In this document: positions 33,000 to 45,029 of the stretch, piece after piece
How the letters are laid out: every line of letters starts with the position of its first letter
Position numbering within the stretch: position 1 is the stretch's first letter
Origin: Podocnemis expansa
Taxonomy: Eukaryota > Chordata > Testudines > Podocnemididae
Direction of reading: 5' to 3'
DNA: 64,000 nt
Assembly (NCBI GenBank): GCA_007922195.1
Contig: ML681995.1
Span: forward strand, 15,206,987 to 15,270,986
The notes under the pieces: generated by a model
Told to the model about the DNA's origin: nothing
The model's input: the letters and a program-made list of their open reading frames with translations, nothing else
The model's database searches: none
Made by a program: the position numbers and the translations under genes

Positions 33000-33610
33000 T
33001 GCACTGAAAAAGAGACTAAATTGATAAATATAGTTGCAGAGGTTCAGAACAAAACTTCTTTGGTGGAGGTCTTGTTGACAATCAGTTCGTGTTAGTTTTC
33101 ACCTATGCTCTTCATAGATGTTTCCAAAAAATTGCTGTATCAGTTTGTGTCATAAATTGATATATGGGTAGTAGATGTATTAAGTTCTTATCTTGGGACT
33201 GTCAGTGCCAGTAAAATGTTCCTCAACATGTTACACATTCTAAATATAAGATGATATATTTGCTTGTCATGCAGTCTCTTTGATTCAGTATTAATATGAT
33301 GTCAGGGACATTGCCAACTCTGTAAGTGGTGACCTTGATTCTTGTATCTTAATCTCTAGACAATACTTTTGATGGAGTGAGTAATCAATAATGAATCTTA
33401 CTGAATGTATTATGTCTTGTCCCCCCTACTGCCATGCAGCACATATCCAAAAAGCAACTCTTACATGGCCCTAGAGCATACTCAGCAAGTTGCACACTTC
33501 ACTTACAGCTCTAATGGAAATGATGGTAATTGCTGCCGTTCATAGCTCTAAAAATGCCAGCATCTATGGCTTTCAAGAGGTTATTACTATTGAGTCAAAG
33601 TGTTGGCTTC
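33000..33610. other. No gene recognised
   Basis: AT-rich sequence upstream of the candidate exon. Confidence 0.4.
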
Positions 33611-33615
33611 TATAG

Positions 33616-33723
33616 GAAATGAAAACTGCTATAGATGACGTATCAAGTTTGCCAAGTCTTGGTGAAATGGATTTATGTGATGTTCCGAAGAATCACAAAG
33701 CAGCCACTTGGATTTTTCTTAAG
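33616..33723 (+). CDS. Candidate internal coding exon of an unidentified gene
   Basis: Acceptor 'cttctatag' ends at 33615 and donor 'cttaag|gtatcc' begins at 33724. The 108-base exon is open, starts and ends on codon boundaries, and encodes 36 residues including IDDVSSLPSLGEMDLCDV and a KAATWIFLK end. The composition looks like real protein: mixed, non-repetitive, with a Ser-Leu-Pro turn. Its phase fits the candidate exon ending at 4026 and a possible exon at 63960. The acceptor lacks a strong pyrimidine tract, which lowers confidence. I do not recognise the family. Confidence 0.4.
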
Positions 33724-33729
33724 GTATCC

Positions 33730-34350
33730 TTTTTAAGTCTGTTTTGTTATATTAATAAAACCTTAGAATGTGGAGAGAAAATATCTTCTGCAAAATCTGA
33801 ACGCACTAAAGTATAAGCTAGCTGCAATCACAAACTGTCATGCAATTTTAGACTGATTCTTGGAATCTGTTGGAAACTTCTGATAAACTGATTTCTGACA
33901 CTATTCACTATAACTGATACTGGCTTTAATACCTCGTGAGTTTTATAGCCCATACCAAAGTGCAGTTCCTTCCTTAATAATGAATATTCCTTGTATCTTA
34001 TTTCGTGTAAATGTTCTCCTAGAGCAAACACAGACCTTGGTTCTGACATTCCAAAATGCAGGCTTTTGGGCACTAGTTTGTTTTTCCTGGTGTAGGTTTA
34101 CAATAATGATCTCTTAAGAGAGCTGTTTTTAATTACTTGGGGCAGACCTTTTTTTAAGGTGCCAGTACTATCCTTTCCCCCACTGACCCTGCCCCCCCAG
34201 CTGGGCAGCAGGGCCAGCAAAAAAGGTGCTGGTACTCCTGTACCCCTGTGTGCCATTACAAAAGTAGCACCAATTGTGGGCAATTTATTCTAAGCATATT
34301 ATAGGTATTGCAGTAGAACCTAGGGGTGCAAGTCACCACTAGAAGTCTTC
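33730..34350. other. No gene recognised
   Basis: AT-rich. A short C-rich patch lies at 34175-34200. Confidence 0.4.
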
Positions 34351-34354
34351 TATA

Positions 34355-34480
34355 CTAGGTGCTGTACAGAAATAAAACCAAAATAGTTCCTGCCCCAAGG
34401 ATCTTACAATTTATGTATACAACAAAAGACAACAAGTGGGGACAGAAGAAGGAAATAATGAAACAGTACTGGTCAGCATG
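34355..34480. repeat. L3/CR1-type relic
   Basis: 'ggtgctgtacagaaataaaa' then 'agttcctgccccaaggatct' and 'tacaatttatg' match the 'gctgtacaaa...cctgccc.aagagcttacaatct' block of an ancient amniote repeat also seen at 46375-46610. Confidence 0.5.
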
Positions 34481-34544
34481 TGGTCTCAACACATCAGCTA
34501 CTTGTCTTCTAGGCATCCTAACAAAGGAAAAAGTTAGACATAAT

Positions 34545-34665
34545 GGGTGTGTCTACACTGGAGACTTAGGTCAACATAACCTTCCATGAGTCAACCTGAG
34601 GAAAGCTCTGTCCACATTTGGAATTTATTAAGTTGACTTAAGCACAATTTAGATAGCTAGTGGTT
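34545..34665. mobile_element. MITE end fragment
   Basis: Begins 'gggtgtgtctacactgg' and carries 'gacttaggtcaacataacc' and 'aagttgacttaag', typical of a reptile MITE end. The opposite end is not seen. Confidence 0.45.
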
Positions 34666-34679
34666 TTGGAGAGAAACTA

Positions 34680-34880
34680 TGATCTAATGGATTGACTGTG
34701 ATTCAGGGGATGTGTTATATTTCTGTGTCTGCTACTGACCTTCTTGGTGACCTTGGGTAAGTCACTTCACTTCTGTGTTATGCCATCTAAAAAATGGGAA
34801 TGATGAAACTGATTTCCTTTATAAAGAGCTTTGAGATCTACTGATGAAAAAATACTATATAAGAGTTAGGTGATGTTATT
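34680..34880 (+). repeat. MIR-type SINE
   Basis: Core 'tgaccttgggtaagtcactt', then 'atctaaaaaatgggaatgat', then 'aaagagctttgagatctact' follow the MIR/CORE-SINE order to near its 3' end. Confidence 0.75.
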
Positions 34881-34884
34881 TTTA

Positions 34885-35755
34885 CAGAATATAGATTGGG
34901 GTCAAATATCCTATAGCAAACCTCGAATTAAGTAGCACCACAGCATGAGTTTTAGCTAGAGCTCTTGTATCTCCTTAATTCACATAGGCATTAAAACCTT
35001 CATGTGTGCATCAGCAGTGGAACAGGGTTGTGATTCAGTAAAGCACTCCATCTCGCATTTAAATCCCATTGAAGTCAACCGTATTTACACATGCATTTAG
35101 AAGCATCACTGAATTGTGGCCTTGATGTCCAAACTAATAACAGGTTATTATTTTTTTAATTAATCTAATATAAAGCAAGCCTGCCACAATATTTTGGCAA
35201 TTCCTGTTGGATTGGGACTGGAATGCATGAATAGAAAAGTCTAGTGGCAAATTAGCATGTGACCCATCAAATGACATTCTGAATTTTCTGGTAGGATTGA
35301 AACCAATTCAATTGGTGCAGGAATGTTGAATGTGTGCAGGGTCAGGCCTCTGTGAACATACAGAGTGACTGGACCATTGGGTAAAGGTAGGAAAGCCAAA
35401 ATAAATGGAATCATAATCATATTGTACTTCTCTGGTCACTGCAGGAGTCCTGTCAGAATCCAATGCCAACTTGCATTTAATCTCTGTGCGTAGTATGGGT
35501 ATTATACCTGTACTTCCGTTCTCAGTGGAAGAACTTTTAGGGGAGTTCTGTACTCACTGTTTATTCAACAGATTGATCTTTTGAAAATTCAACCAAGTTG
35601 TGGGTACTGATTTCCTCTGTAAACTGATTTATTGTCATAAACTACCCTCCATGGCTTCCCGTTACCTGCTACATCCCATGGTGAGTCTTGGTTATAAACA
35701 TTGAATTTCCAGTCATCTCCCCGGAGAGTTGTAATAATTAAGGAATTACTATACC
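34885..35755. other. No gene recognised
   Basis: 35036-35110 carries an old palindromic-repeat fragment ('gattcagtaaagcactcc', 'aatcccattgaagtcaa'). Otherwise nothing. Confidence 0.4.
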
Positions 35756-35761
35756 AGTGAA

Positions 35762-35835
35762 AACAATGAGAGTCCTGTGGTACCTTAAAGAATAACACAT
35801 TTCTTCTGTACCAAATTTCTACTGTACCAGTTTTT
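35762..35835. mobile_element. Penelope-like tail relic
   Basis: 'gagagtcctgtggtacctta' and 'aagaataacacatttcttct' match the start of the 'gtcctgtggcacctta' tail subtype. Truncated. Confidence 0.55.
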
Positions 35836-35839
35836 TTCC

Positions 35840-37555
35840 CCTAAAACAAAACTGAAGTAAATGCTGATCAAAGGGCAGATGAAGAACAAATTCTGCAATC
35901 CAAGGAAAAACAGGCTAGGGATTATTCAGACAGCTCACCAAAATACCCTGACACCTGTGAGACATTAGCACTGGGCTGAAATAAGCCTCTCATCTCTATT
36001 TTTTTTTTTTTCAGGAGAAATGAGCAGATTCCATGGAGGGAGGACCTGAACATACTCTCCGTATGAATGTCTCATTTTAGACATCTTTATGTTTCTGAAA
36101 TATTTGTTTTTGATACTTCTGTTCCCTCACTGGAACCAAGACTGGAAAGGTTGCAAGAGACATGATCAGGCACTAGAGAGCAATATAAAAATCTATGAAT
36201 TTTATATTGCTAAGCTACTAGTGCCTTCCCTGAAGCCCTTTTTCTACTGTTTAGCCCATGCTCTCAAATCCTAAAACTGCATGATCTTACCCATCTAAAA
36301 GCAGGGATCAGGTCCCCTGTGAACATTTGCAGTGACTATATAATGCAGTAAATGTAGGCAAGCCAAAGTGAATGTAATAGCAAACTAATGCCAGTTTTCA
36401 AAAACTAAAAGGCAGCTCCCAAGGCAGGCATCATTTTAAAGTGAGAGCTAAAAAGAACTCTTTTATAAAGAAAAGGAAATTTTTATAAAGGAAATCTGAA
36501 AATGTGTAAGGAGTTTGATGGCTCTGGTTCACATTTTCTGATTTATCTGAGAGTTCATTGTTTTTTAAAGCACCCAACAGCAACACCCAGAAGAAATAAT
36601 TGTTTGAAAGAACAAGTAAACGTAAGTGGGCCAGAACAAACAAACAAAATATGACCAGAAGAAAGAAGAAAGAAGAGAGAAAGGAAAAGGAAAGAATGGT
36701 CATGTGCCATGACTTGACAAATGGTTGAGGGGCCTGTGTGAGGCCTCACTCATGACTGACAGCTTTTACCTTACTGCAGGTCTTGCAATGTTTTTCTAAG
36801 TCCTAACTCCTGGAGTCATGCTTTTATCTGAGACTGTCAACCACCATTTCTTTTAAAGCTTCTCACCCTCATTGGCTTAGAGAATGCTTGAAAACAGGTA
36901 TCCTAAAGACTCTGTGAACCACAGAAGCTGGTCTAGTTGAGTCATGACCTCCAGCTCTAATCACCCTGTTTTCCCATTACTTTGGGTCTAATGTAGTCCT
37001 CTTTTCCTAGACAAAAACAGATATAAAATGGTTACTCTTGTGATCTGGCAGGTTTTATATACACTTAGCACAAAAATAAATATCTATATCAAATGCAAAG
37101 AGAATCAGTCCCGTTCAATGATAGCAATGTGGTTAGAAAAGGCAAAAACATCTGTGTTGCAGCATCATTGTCGTTAGGCATGTGTGTTGAGGCTGTAATT
37201 TAATTTCAGTAATTACTCCATGTATTACTGTACTTGGCCATTAGAAATCTCAGTTGACATTAGACTGCTTGGATAGCTAGGATAGTTTAACTTTTTGGTA
37301 TGTGAGGTGACAGCCATGTCATGTGAATGCAAGGGGTAGCAGCAAAACTCGTTAAAGAATTTAAAATTATTATTATGGTCTCTGCTGCTCTGTTGGCAAA
37401 TTCAGCAATGCTTCAGAAATTCATCATGTTGATTTCCATGTGAGACAAAATAGCCCTACTGTTGCATGTAAAAGTCTCATTATAACAAAAGGTCTGCATT
37501 CTTAGAAGTAATAATAGAACAGAAACAATGGCTCTGGAACAATAGACCTCCCTCC
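35840..37555. other. AT-rich stretch with one strong hairpin
   Basis: No gene seen. A hairpin lies at 36171-36223 (arms 'agcaatataaaa' and 'ttttatattgct', 12 bases perfect, extended by cactag/ctagtg). A T-run lies at 36000-36012. Confidence 0.4.
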
Positions 37556-37560
37556 TCTTA

Positions 37561-37790
37561 GGCAACTCAGCTAAGAGCTGCCGCTAGATGCCTCTGTTAC
37601 CCTCTCAGAGCATTCTATTAGCTGTGAGGCAGGCTTGCTGCCTGTGGTGATACCTCCATAAATCAAAGACCTCTCCAGACAAACATGAATGCGTGCATAA
37701 GCTGCAAGGTTGGTTGGTGCTTCAGCAATTGTTAAAGCTGCCTGATGTATAGCTCTCTGTATCAACATGGCAGCGTTTAAAAGCTCGCAA
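37561..37790. other. Possible conserved non-coding element
   Basis: Balanced composition without repeat hallmarks, low CpG loss pattern and E-box-like and homeodomain-like words ('caattgtt', 'cataagctgc', 'cagctaagagctg') set it apart from the AT-rich flanks. A minus-strand frame of 65 codons covers it. This is an impression only. Confidence 0.2.
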
Positions 37791-37794
37791 TCTA

Positions 37795-38185
37795 AATACA
37801 GAAAGCAATCTAGTAACTAGTCCTTTGTTATGGATACACAGTCGGTAATTATTGCATGTCTAAGAGTCCCAAACTGGTCACTTATGTCCAGGCTGCATTT
37901 TCAACAGTGAACTAGTGTTTTTGTTTTACTAATCTTGCTGTTGCAGTTAAGTATGGCATGGCATTTCCATTAAGATAGAATGAACATATCCTCATTCATT
38001 GTGTAAAATGATGGCCTCATCTATACAGTTTTTAAAGCTCCATCACCTTTAATGCCTTCATTTTCCGTTTCATCCTTTCATCTTTCTATTTTTGGTACTT
38101 AAATGCCCTAGCTGATAAGCACCACATATTTACACTAGGTAATTCCTCTGCTAGAAGTCAGTATGATTAAGGCACTGCAGTAAGG
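37795..38185. other. No gene recognised
   Basis: AT-rich, no motif-bearing frame. Confidence 0.4.
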
Positions 38186-38189
38186 CATG

Positions 38190-38390
38190 CGAGATGTGGT
38201 TCTTCAGTCTGTCAGTAATTTTGCTTTGCTGCTTAGTATCTGTGCCTCAGTTACCCTGCAAAACAAGGATAATACTTCCTATGTCACAGGGTTGACAAAA
38301 AAAGATTGCTGTACCACAATGCAAGGCACTTAGCTAAAAGCTTTTGAAGATCTGGCCCTTTTCTACTACTATAAGTATTCTAAATAGATG
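38190..38390 (+). repeat. MIR-like SINE relic
   Basis: 'tatctgtgcctcagttaccc', 'tgcaaaacaaggataatact', 'cacagggttgac' and 'gcacttagctaaaagctttt' give the 3' half of a MIR-type SINE. Confidence 0.6.
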
Positions 38391-38394
38391 GGCA

Positions 38395-39205
38395 ATTGCA
38401 CAAAATGGCTGTTGTCCATAGACAACTGATCCACAGGTAAAACTAGATAATTGCTGAAAGATATAGTCATCCATGTTATTTCCAGTTGCAGAAAAGTTCC
38501 CCAACAAAGGCTATACTTGTGACCAGCCTCATTACAGGGATGCAGGACAGAAAGACTATGGGAACTATGTTTGTAGAGTTGGTCCTATCACTTCAGAAGG
38601 GAAGCGTTTCAGGGAATGGACTAGGAAACTTGTGTTTTGCTTATCTCTAAACATGGAAGGGTTCAGTGTGGCTGGATGATGTTCTAGGATCTATCACATG
38701 CTTTCAACTCTCACTAAGAAAATAAGCGAACTCACTGCCATGAGTAAATGGCATCTTGAAGTCAGAAATGTAGCTGAACATACAAAAAATGGGTGCAGTT
38801 CATTTGAATTAGATGTGCAATAGCCACAAGAATATATAAACTTTGCAAATGGTTATGCCTCAATAGCCAGTTGGGCATCTTACTGAGTATTTCCAAATAC
38901 CTATTTCTAAGTGTAGAGAATCAGGACTTAAATGTTCATGAGCAGGCTGCTCAAGATTTCACAGTCAACTTGGCTTGGATGTTCCACTCCTCAATCTCTG
39001 TACAGTTACTCCTGGTGCAATTCTCTGCCACTTGAACCTTTCCAAAGACTCCAACAGCCTGTCCAGCTATGAGACTCCATGTTCCACTGTCTCAGTTAGG
39101 CAATGGCAACAATAAAATACCAAGAATATTGAAGTTACCAGTGTTTAAATAATACATCTGTGTCTTGAAGGAAAGCCATGGCTCTCTGCGAGAAACACTG
39201 ACTAA
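38395..39205. other. No gene recognised
   Basis: A 68-codon plus-strand frame at 38473-38679 has no recognisable motif or clear splice sites. Confidence 0.4.
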
Positions 39206-39210
39206 GCACT

Positions 39211-39495
39211 AGTCTATACTTCCTGCACTTTTCAGCAGCAATTGATGGAAGATACACAAGATATAAAATATCTTGTGTATCTCTCATCACCTTGCTAACT
39301 CCCACCTACCTCCCTGTACCTGCTTCACTAAGGCAACTGGGAAATGCCATCCAGTCGATTTGAGCTATGCCAGTTATGGGACTGGAGTTATAGCATCCAG
39401 CTGAAGACCAATTGAGTGTGTCTTGACAGACTGCTCAAACAAATCTGGAAGAGCACACCAGTGACAGTGAATTTGCTGCTGTAAGTATAGACATA
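39211..39495. mobile_element. MITE-like element with an internal perfect hairpin
   Basis: Ends 'agtctatacttcctgc' and 'gctgtaagtatagaca' are inverted. At 39251-39281 the arms 'gatacacaagatat' and 'atatcttgtgtatc' form a perfect 14-bp stem with a three-base loop. Same family as 2505-2790. Confidence 0.6.
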
Positions 39496-39499
39496 CACT

Positions 39500-40960
39500 C
39501 AGAGATTCTGATTTCTACAGCAGGATGGCCAAAACAACATAATTGTTCAGTTCACTCACCTTTTGGAAATCACTTATTTAAGGTAGAGTTGGCTAAAACA
39601 CATGCCCTGTAAGAGGGTGTTTTTGAGGGAATGTCTGACTTTCCGAGCTGCTGTCCAAATATGGATGTATTCCACAGCATGCAACTCCTTTTTTGGTAGT
39701 TTACTTAAGCTGGTATCACAATTGCAGCCCCTTCTCTAACCATAGTTTAATGTGCTTTTTATGTCTAGAATAGTGCACCTATTTAAAACTCATTTATGCA
39801 AAAATTTCCACTTTTCTTTTTATTCGTATACCGAGGAGTTCAATCTGAATCGTGTTCATAATGTTTCCAAACTGTAGCATGGTAGTTGATTGAAGGCACA
39901 GTGGTTGTGTGACTGGTATGAAAAATGTTAGTATCTGCTGGCTTGGATGTATAACTATAAATCAGCCCCTAATGAAATGAAGCATGGGTCCAGGGGTACT
40001 TATACCATTTGGTTAGAACTAAAAGTAGGTTGAATTATCACTCTTTGTATTAGAGTAACATCTTGAAGACCTTACCAAAAATGGGGCCTGACCGCACTGG
40101 ACGTTGTGCATACACCTAGTGAGAAACAATCTGTTCCAATGGACATTGAGAATGAATAAATACTCACAGCAGGATAAGGGAAAAAAAAATGAAGGGATTT
40201 ATCCAGTATCACGCAGCTGATACAAACAAGGCTTCTTGACTCCCTGGCTCACATTTGAACACATGAGGGAACATCAGTGCTGGTCTTCTGCAGTGGACAC
40301 CAGATTCACAGAAGAACTCTGTTGTGGCATAAGTCCCGCTGTGAATCCAGCCCCCGCTTCCTTACTCTCTGTTGGGCTAACCCAAGAACCAAGATCCAAA
40401 TAACCCTGACCTTTGGGAGAAATTCAGTAGTGGATCAGGTTCTGCTTGTGAACCCAGTTAGTTGGACCCATTTCTGTATACTAGCATAACCTGATGCAGA
40501 ATAAATCTTGCTTTCCTTAGTCACACAATCAGTATCATTATATCTTTGAAACTAGGGCCATATACAGTGAGCAGCCCTTAGCTCCCAGTGCCTTCATATT
40601 GCAGTATATATACTATTTTCTAATACAAATGCCATCTGTTGGCACTGAAATGTAAGCTATCTTTTTCAACCGTGCTTTAGACTGAGATTTTCTAAGCTGC
40701 CTAGAGGATCTGGCTGGCCAACTCCTCCTAATTTTAATGGGACCTGGGAATACAAGTTTCTTGAACAATTTTGTAAAATATCCCTTTTCTAATCAGCTGG
40801 TTTAGATTTTGATACCTCCTACCCATCATGCTACAAGTGACTTAATGATGTGAGTTAATGATATGAGCCAGATATTGGCTATCAAATTCAACAATGCAGT
40901 GCTTGCACCTGACTAAAATTTATATCTAAGTTTGCCTTAAGTTTCCCTTTCTTGTAAGAC
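39500..40960. other. No gene recognised
   Basis: A possible L3-like relic lies at 40190-40250 ('gatttatccagtatcacgca'). No other motif. Confidence 0.4.
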
Positions 40961-40965
40961 TCCCT

Positions 40966-41335
40966 GGCTACGTTCACACACAGGGGGTTATTTCGATACA
41001 AGTTGTTTTGAAACAACTTATATCAAAATAACGCCTTATTTCAAAATAATTTAATTTGAATTAAGAAAATGTTAATTTGAATTAAGGAAAAAAGCTCAAA
41101 GCGAAATAGCATGTTCGGACAACAGTTATTTCAAAACGAGTCACTGTTGTTTTGAAACAACATGTTCTGATAGGATTGTTTCAAAACAATCGTTTCAAAA
41201 CAATGTTTCGTCAGCAAATGGGGTTTAAGTTGTTTCGAAACAACGGTACGTCGTGTGAACGTGGCATTTCTTACTTCGAAACAACCTCTGTTGTTTCGAA
41301 ATAAGACTGCCATGTGAACACACCCCCTGTTATTT
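40966..41335. mobile_element. Palindrome-rich MITE of the TTTCGAAACAAC type
   Basis: End 'ggctacgttcacac' (40966) pairs with 'gtgtgaacgtggc' (41253-41265). A further end 'catgtgaacacacccc' lies at about 41311. Inside are many 'gttgtttcgaaacaac'-type palindromes. It shares ends and interior words with 57314-57915. Confidence 0.7.
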
Positions 41336-41339
41336 TGGG

Positions 41340-44300
41340 ACTGTAATAAAATGAAGCTTTTAACATTTCTTCTGTCCTCTTGTTCTATATGTGTGCTGTG
41401 TTTATAAATCTCTTATACAAAATAAATATCTACAGTAAATAACTTCTTTTGGAGGTTTCTATCTTTTTTGACACTCCTCAGGTTTTTTTGGTAAGAGATC
41501 TTAGAGACCTTCCTTTGACATCTTTGTTCAGTGCAAATACAGCATCCTGCTTTCACCCAGAACAGCTCACCCCTAAATCAGCTTCATGATTGTACTTGGA
41601 ATATATGGAAAACAAATCTCAGACTTGGTGACCTATTGCAAACATATTTCAGTGTTTACTTAAACCTGAGAGAGGAAACACATGGTAACAATCACAGCCC
41701 TCTAAATCTCTGTCAAATGGTAGAGATGCAGGCAGCTCAGAATGGAGGGTTATTTTGCTCTATCAGATGATTAAATAGTGAGAAATGATGGTCGCTGTAA
41801 TTCTTCAGATCTCCTTGACTACATGAACACAATGTAGTAGGACAACACTCTCACAGAAAATAAAATAAAAGTTCTGAGGCTTTCTCCACAATTCTGACAT
41901 TGTAAATAGACCTCAAAGCATGTGTATATCAGTTACACTGCCAGAGGGCTAGAGAAGGAGAAGGGAGTGTTGGCTGAAAAATAGAATAGCCCATCTGCAA
42001 AAATTCTTGATTTGGCAGGGTCTGTGGGAGAAGAGAGCAAGGGGAATTTACTGACTCAGGATAAAAAGTTGTGAATTCCAATTTTGTGCAGGATGGAAAT
42101 TCTCAATTCAATTTAAGAAAAGTGAAAAGGAATTTTTCAGCTTTTTGACTGGCTCTCAAGTGGGCTGGGCGTTCTTCCTGCCTGGCCTCTGCTGAAGGTG
42201 TTAACAAAATGGAGTGGGTTGATTCCAACTGCAAACTGTTCCATCAGAAAATCTTGCCCCAGCCACACTTGAGAGGCCATGGCATAAATGGGAACCTCTG
42301 TTTCATCCTAGTATTCCCTTTCACAAGCTGCAGAATCAGCACTATTGATTTATATCATACAGTATTTCATGGGATGAGCCCATTATAGATAGGTTGTTAA
42401 TAATTAATGACTTGGCTAATGTTTTACAGCAACACTGAAGGTGTCTGAAATTGTCTTTATTTTGCGCAATCAGAGAAGTATGACTTGCAGTTTTGAGACT
42501 CAGTTCAAATTAACTTCAACTGTCTACACACACACATTTGAACAAAGAAAACTGAAGTCAAACTGTATGCTCATTCAACTTTCAGGTTTGGTCAGTTTTG
42601 TTCTGCCTTTTGAGACTCTTCTCTTGAAATTTTAAGCCAACTATAAAACGATATCTGGTTTCATATTAGACTCATAAAAGTTTAAAAAAACCCAAACCTG
42701 TCAAATATATCATCATTCAGATCCCCTGATAGTAGCTTGTTTTCCCCGATCATTTAATAGTCCTTTCTTAGCATCCTTGAAATAACATTAACAGTCCATA
42801 AACACCAATAATTACTTCACTAATTGTTTTATCAAGAGCTGTTTGGGAATTTTCCAGTGAAATGGCTTTATTGTCATGAAATGCCAATTTGACAAAATAA
42901 AAATGTTGTAACGTATTAATTTAAACCTTTGTCAAGGAGCTATTGCTTAGCTCCAACATGGAGCCATTAGTCAGAGGCCCACTGCACAGCCGCCAGTGGT
43001 CGGGGGGCCGGGACACGCACCTGAGATGTGAGAAAATGGCACAGAGAGAATTAAAAATTGGATCTATTATCTCTGCCATTCTCTCACATCCCAGGAGAGT
43101 TCCCTGACTACCAGACTACTAGCTGCTCTGGGTGGCTTTCTCTCAGTCTCTCCTGTTTGGTGTCACTTCACTCTGTAGCAATTAAACAGGCACTAGAGGA
43201 GCAACTTGAACCTGGATCTATTCTGTCTTAGGTTAGTGCCCCTAAACACTTGTCTGGAGTGGTAGTCTCTTGTTTTCTGGCTAGAAAAGAGAAGAGATAT
43301 CTCTTGAAACTACCTCTGAGACCCTAGCTCCCTCATCCTCTCTGCATGCCTTTTCCTTCCCGTTTCTTTTCTACTTTCCAGGCTAATGGAGTGACTCACC
43401 TTGAACCGCTTTCCATTTCTTCCCGAATCTAACAGTGAGGCACAAGTGTCATCTTCAGGATTACTCCCAGACAACTAATTGACCTCTTTTGCTGCCTCTA
43501 AATCGTGACCTCAAGCAGCAGAGCTTTGATTCCCAAAAGGCAGAAATTCCAGAGACCGTGCAATGGAAGCCACTCAGGTACTGTGGTGATGAGCAGAAGA
43601 TACATTTCCAGTCGTGTTATAAACATTAGGTGAGACTGTCTACCTGACAATGTACATGGGGGAGCAGTACTATATGTAGCAGCTCTATGTCTAGGTAAAG
43701 ATCTCTAAATGGGGCTAGGATGTGGCTGAAATAACTGTACCACCTGAGCAACTGCTCAGTGAAAGGACTTTGAGGCACACCACCCTTTCCCTTTATTCCC
43801 CCTTACTCTGGTAGACTGCTGTTAGCTTATCCCACCAGTAACTTAAGATGTGCTGGTCCACAGAACTGATGAAAAATGTTCAGTGGAAACTTTTTTAGCC
43901 AATAAATAAATGAATAAATGCAGGCTGGGCAACAGGCATTTTGTGAATAACTCAGCTTCCATGAACTGTTCATTTGGGGGAGGGGGGAATGGAATGGTTA
44001 ACACTTTTCAAATGAAATGTTTAATTGTTTAGGGGAGTTGTTTCCCATGAAAGTTATTTTAGAACTTCCTTCAATTTATTAAAATTCAAAAACATTTTAA
44101 AGAGAGTTGAACAAGAAAAAAAACACTTTATTTTTTGTAAGAATAAAACATTTTATTCCACCTGAAGTATTTTTTAAAAATCTCTTCAGAATGGCCAACA
44201 AAGCAAAAAAAAAAAATCAGTTATTTGCCCACTTACACACGTCAGTGCCTTCGGGTCTGGTAGAGACAAGGCTGTGTCCAGTCCTTGCTCATTTGCTCCA

Positions 44301-44475
44301 GGTAGCCAAGGTCTAGGTTGGTCCTGCAGGTGCTAAATGGCAAAGTAGAGTTTCTGATCGTCCCGTGATTGTCTTGTTTGTGGAAATTGCAAAAATGAAC
44401 AAATTAGGGGCTTCAATGTGTGGAATAGTTGAGCCCATGGCTGGGGCTCCTACATTCTATGGAGACGTTCATTAT
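41340..44475. other. AT-rich stretch, no gene recognised
   Basis: A short GC-raised patch at 42955-43030 and otherwise low-GC sequence. No splice-flanked coding-like frame was convincing. Confidence 0.4.
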
Positions 44476-44479
44476 TTGT

Positions 44480-45025
44480 AACAATAAATCTTACCTGGAA
44501 GTAATGTACACCAACAAATACCCACGGTATAAACTTGAGAAAAACTCTGCACAGAAGAATAAATGGGCACAAATCTGACATCAGAAATCACAACATTCTA
44601 AAAACCAGGGGGTCAGCATTTCAATCTTCCTGATCATTTCATTGATGATTTACTAATTGCAGTGCTCAGACAGATGAATATCAGATCAGGCCTTCAAAGA
44701 GAAGCTGCTTAGATTGAATTTATTTGCAAATATGGCTCCATTGCTTCAGGGCTTAATAGGGACTTTGGATTTTGTTTCTTATTACAACAGGTGAGTTGAC
44801 CTCATCATCCCCCTGAATGCTGTTCCCCAGTGTTTAAATCTAAACAACTGCTTTGATTTGCTGTTACAATGTAACTTGATCCCAAGACTTATACTTCCTG
44901 CATTTATTTCCTCCCATTCTGCAATTTCCCCTATCTTCAATGCATCTGACGAAGTGGGATTTTCTCCCACGGAAGCTCATGCAATAAATAAATTTGTTAG
45001 TTTTTAAGTGCCAAATGACTTCTTG
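44480..45025 (+). mobile_element. Penelope-like element, 3' fragment
   Basis: Order as in the other copies: 'agaataaatgggcacaaatc', 'tgacatcagaaa', 'tcattgatgatttactaatt', a degenerate coding block ending 'gtttcttattacaacaggtg', 'ctgctttgatttgctgttac', then the tail 'gcatctgacgaagtgggatt', 'ggaagctcatgc', 'aataaatttgttag'. All coding is destroyed. Confidence 0.8.
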
Positions 45026-45029
45026 TCTG

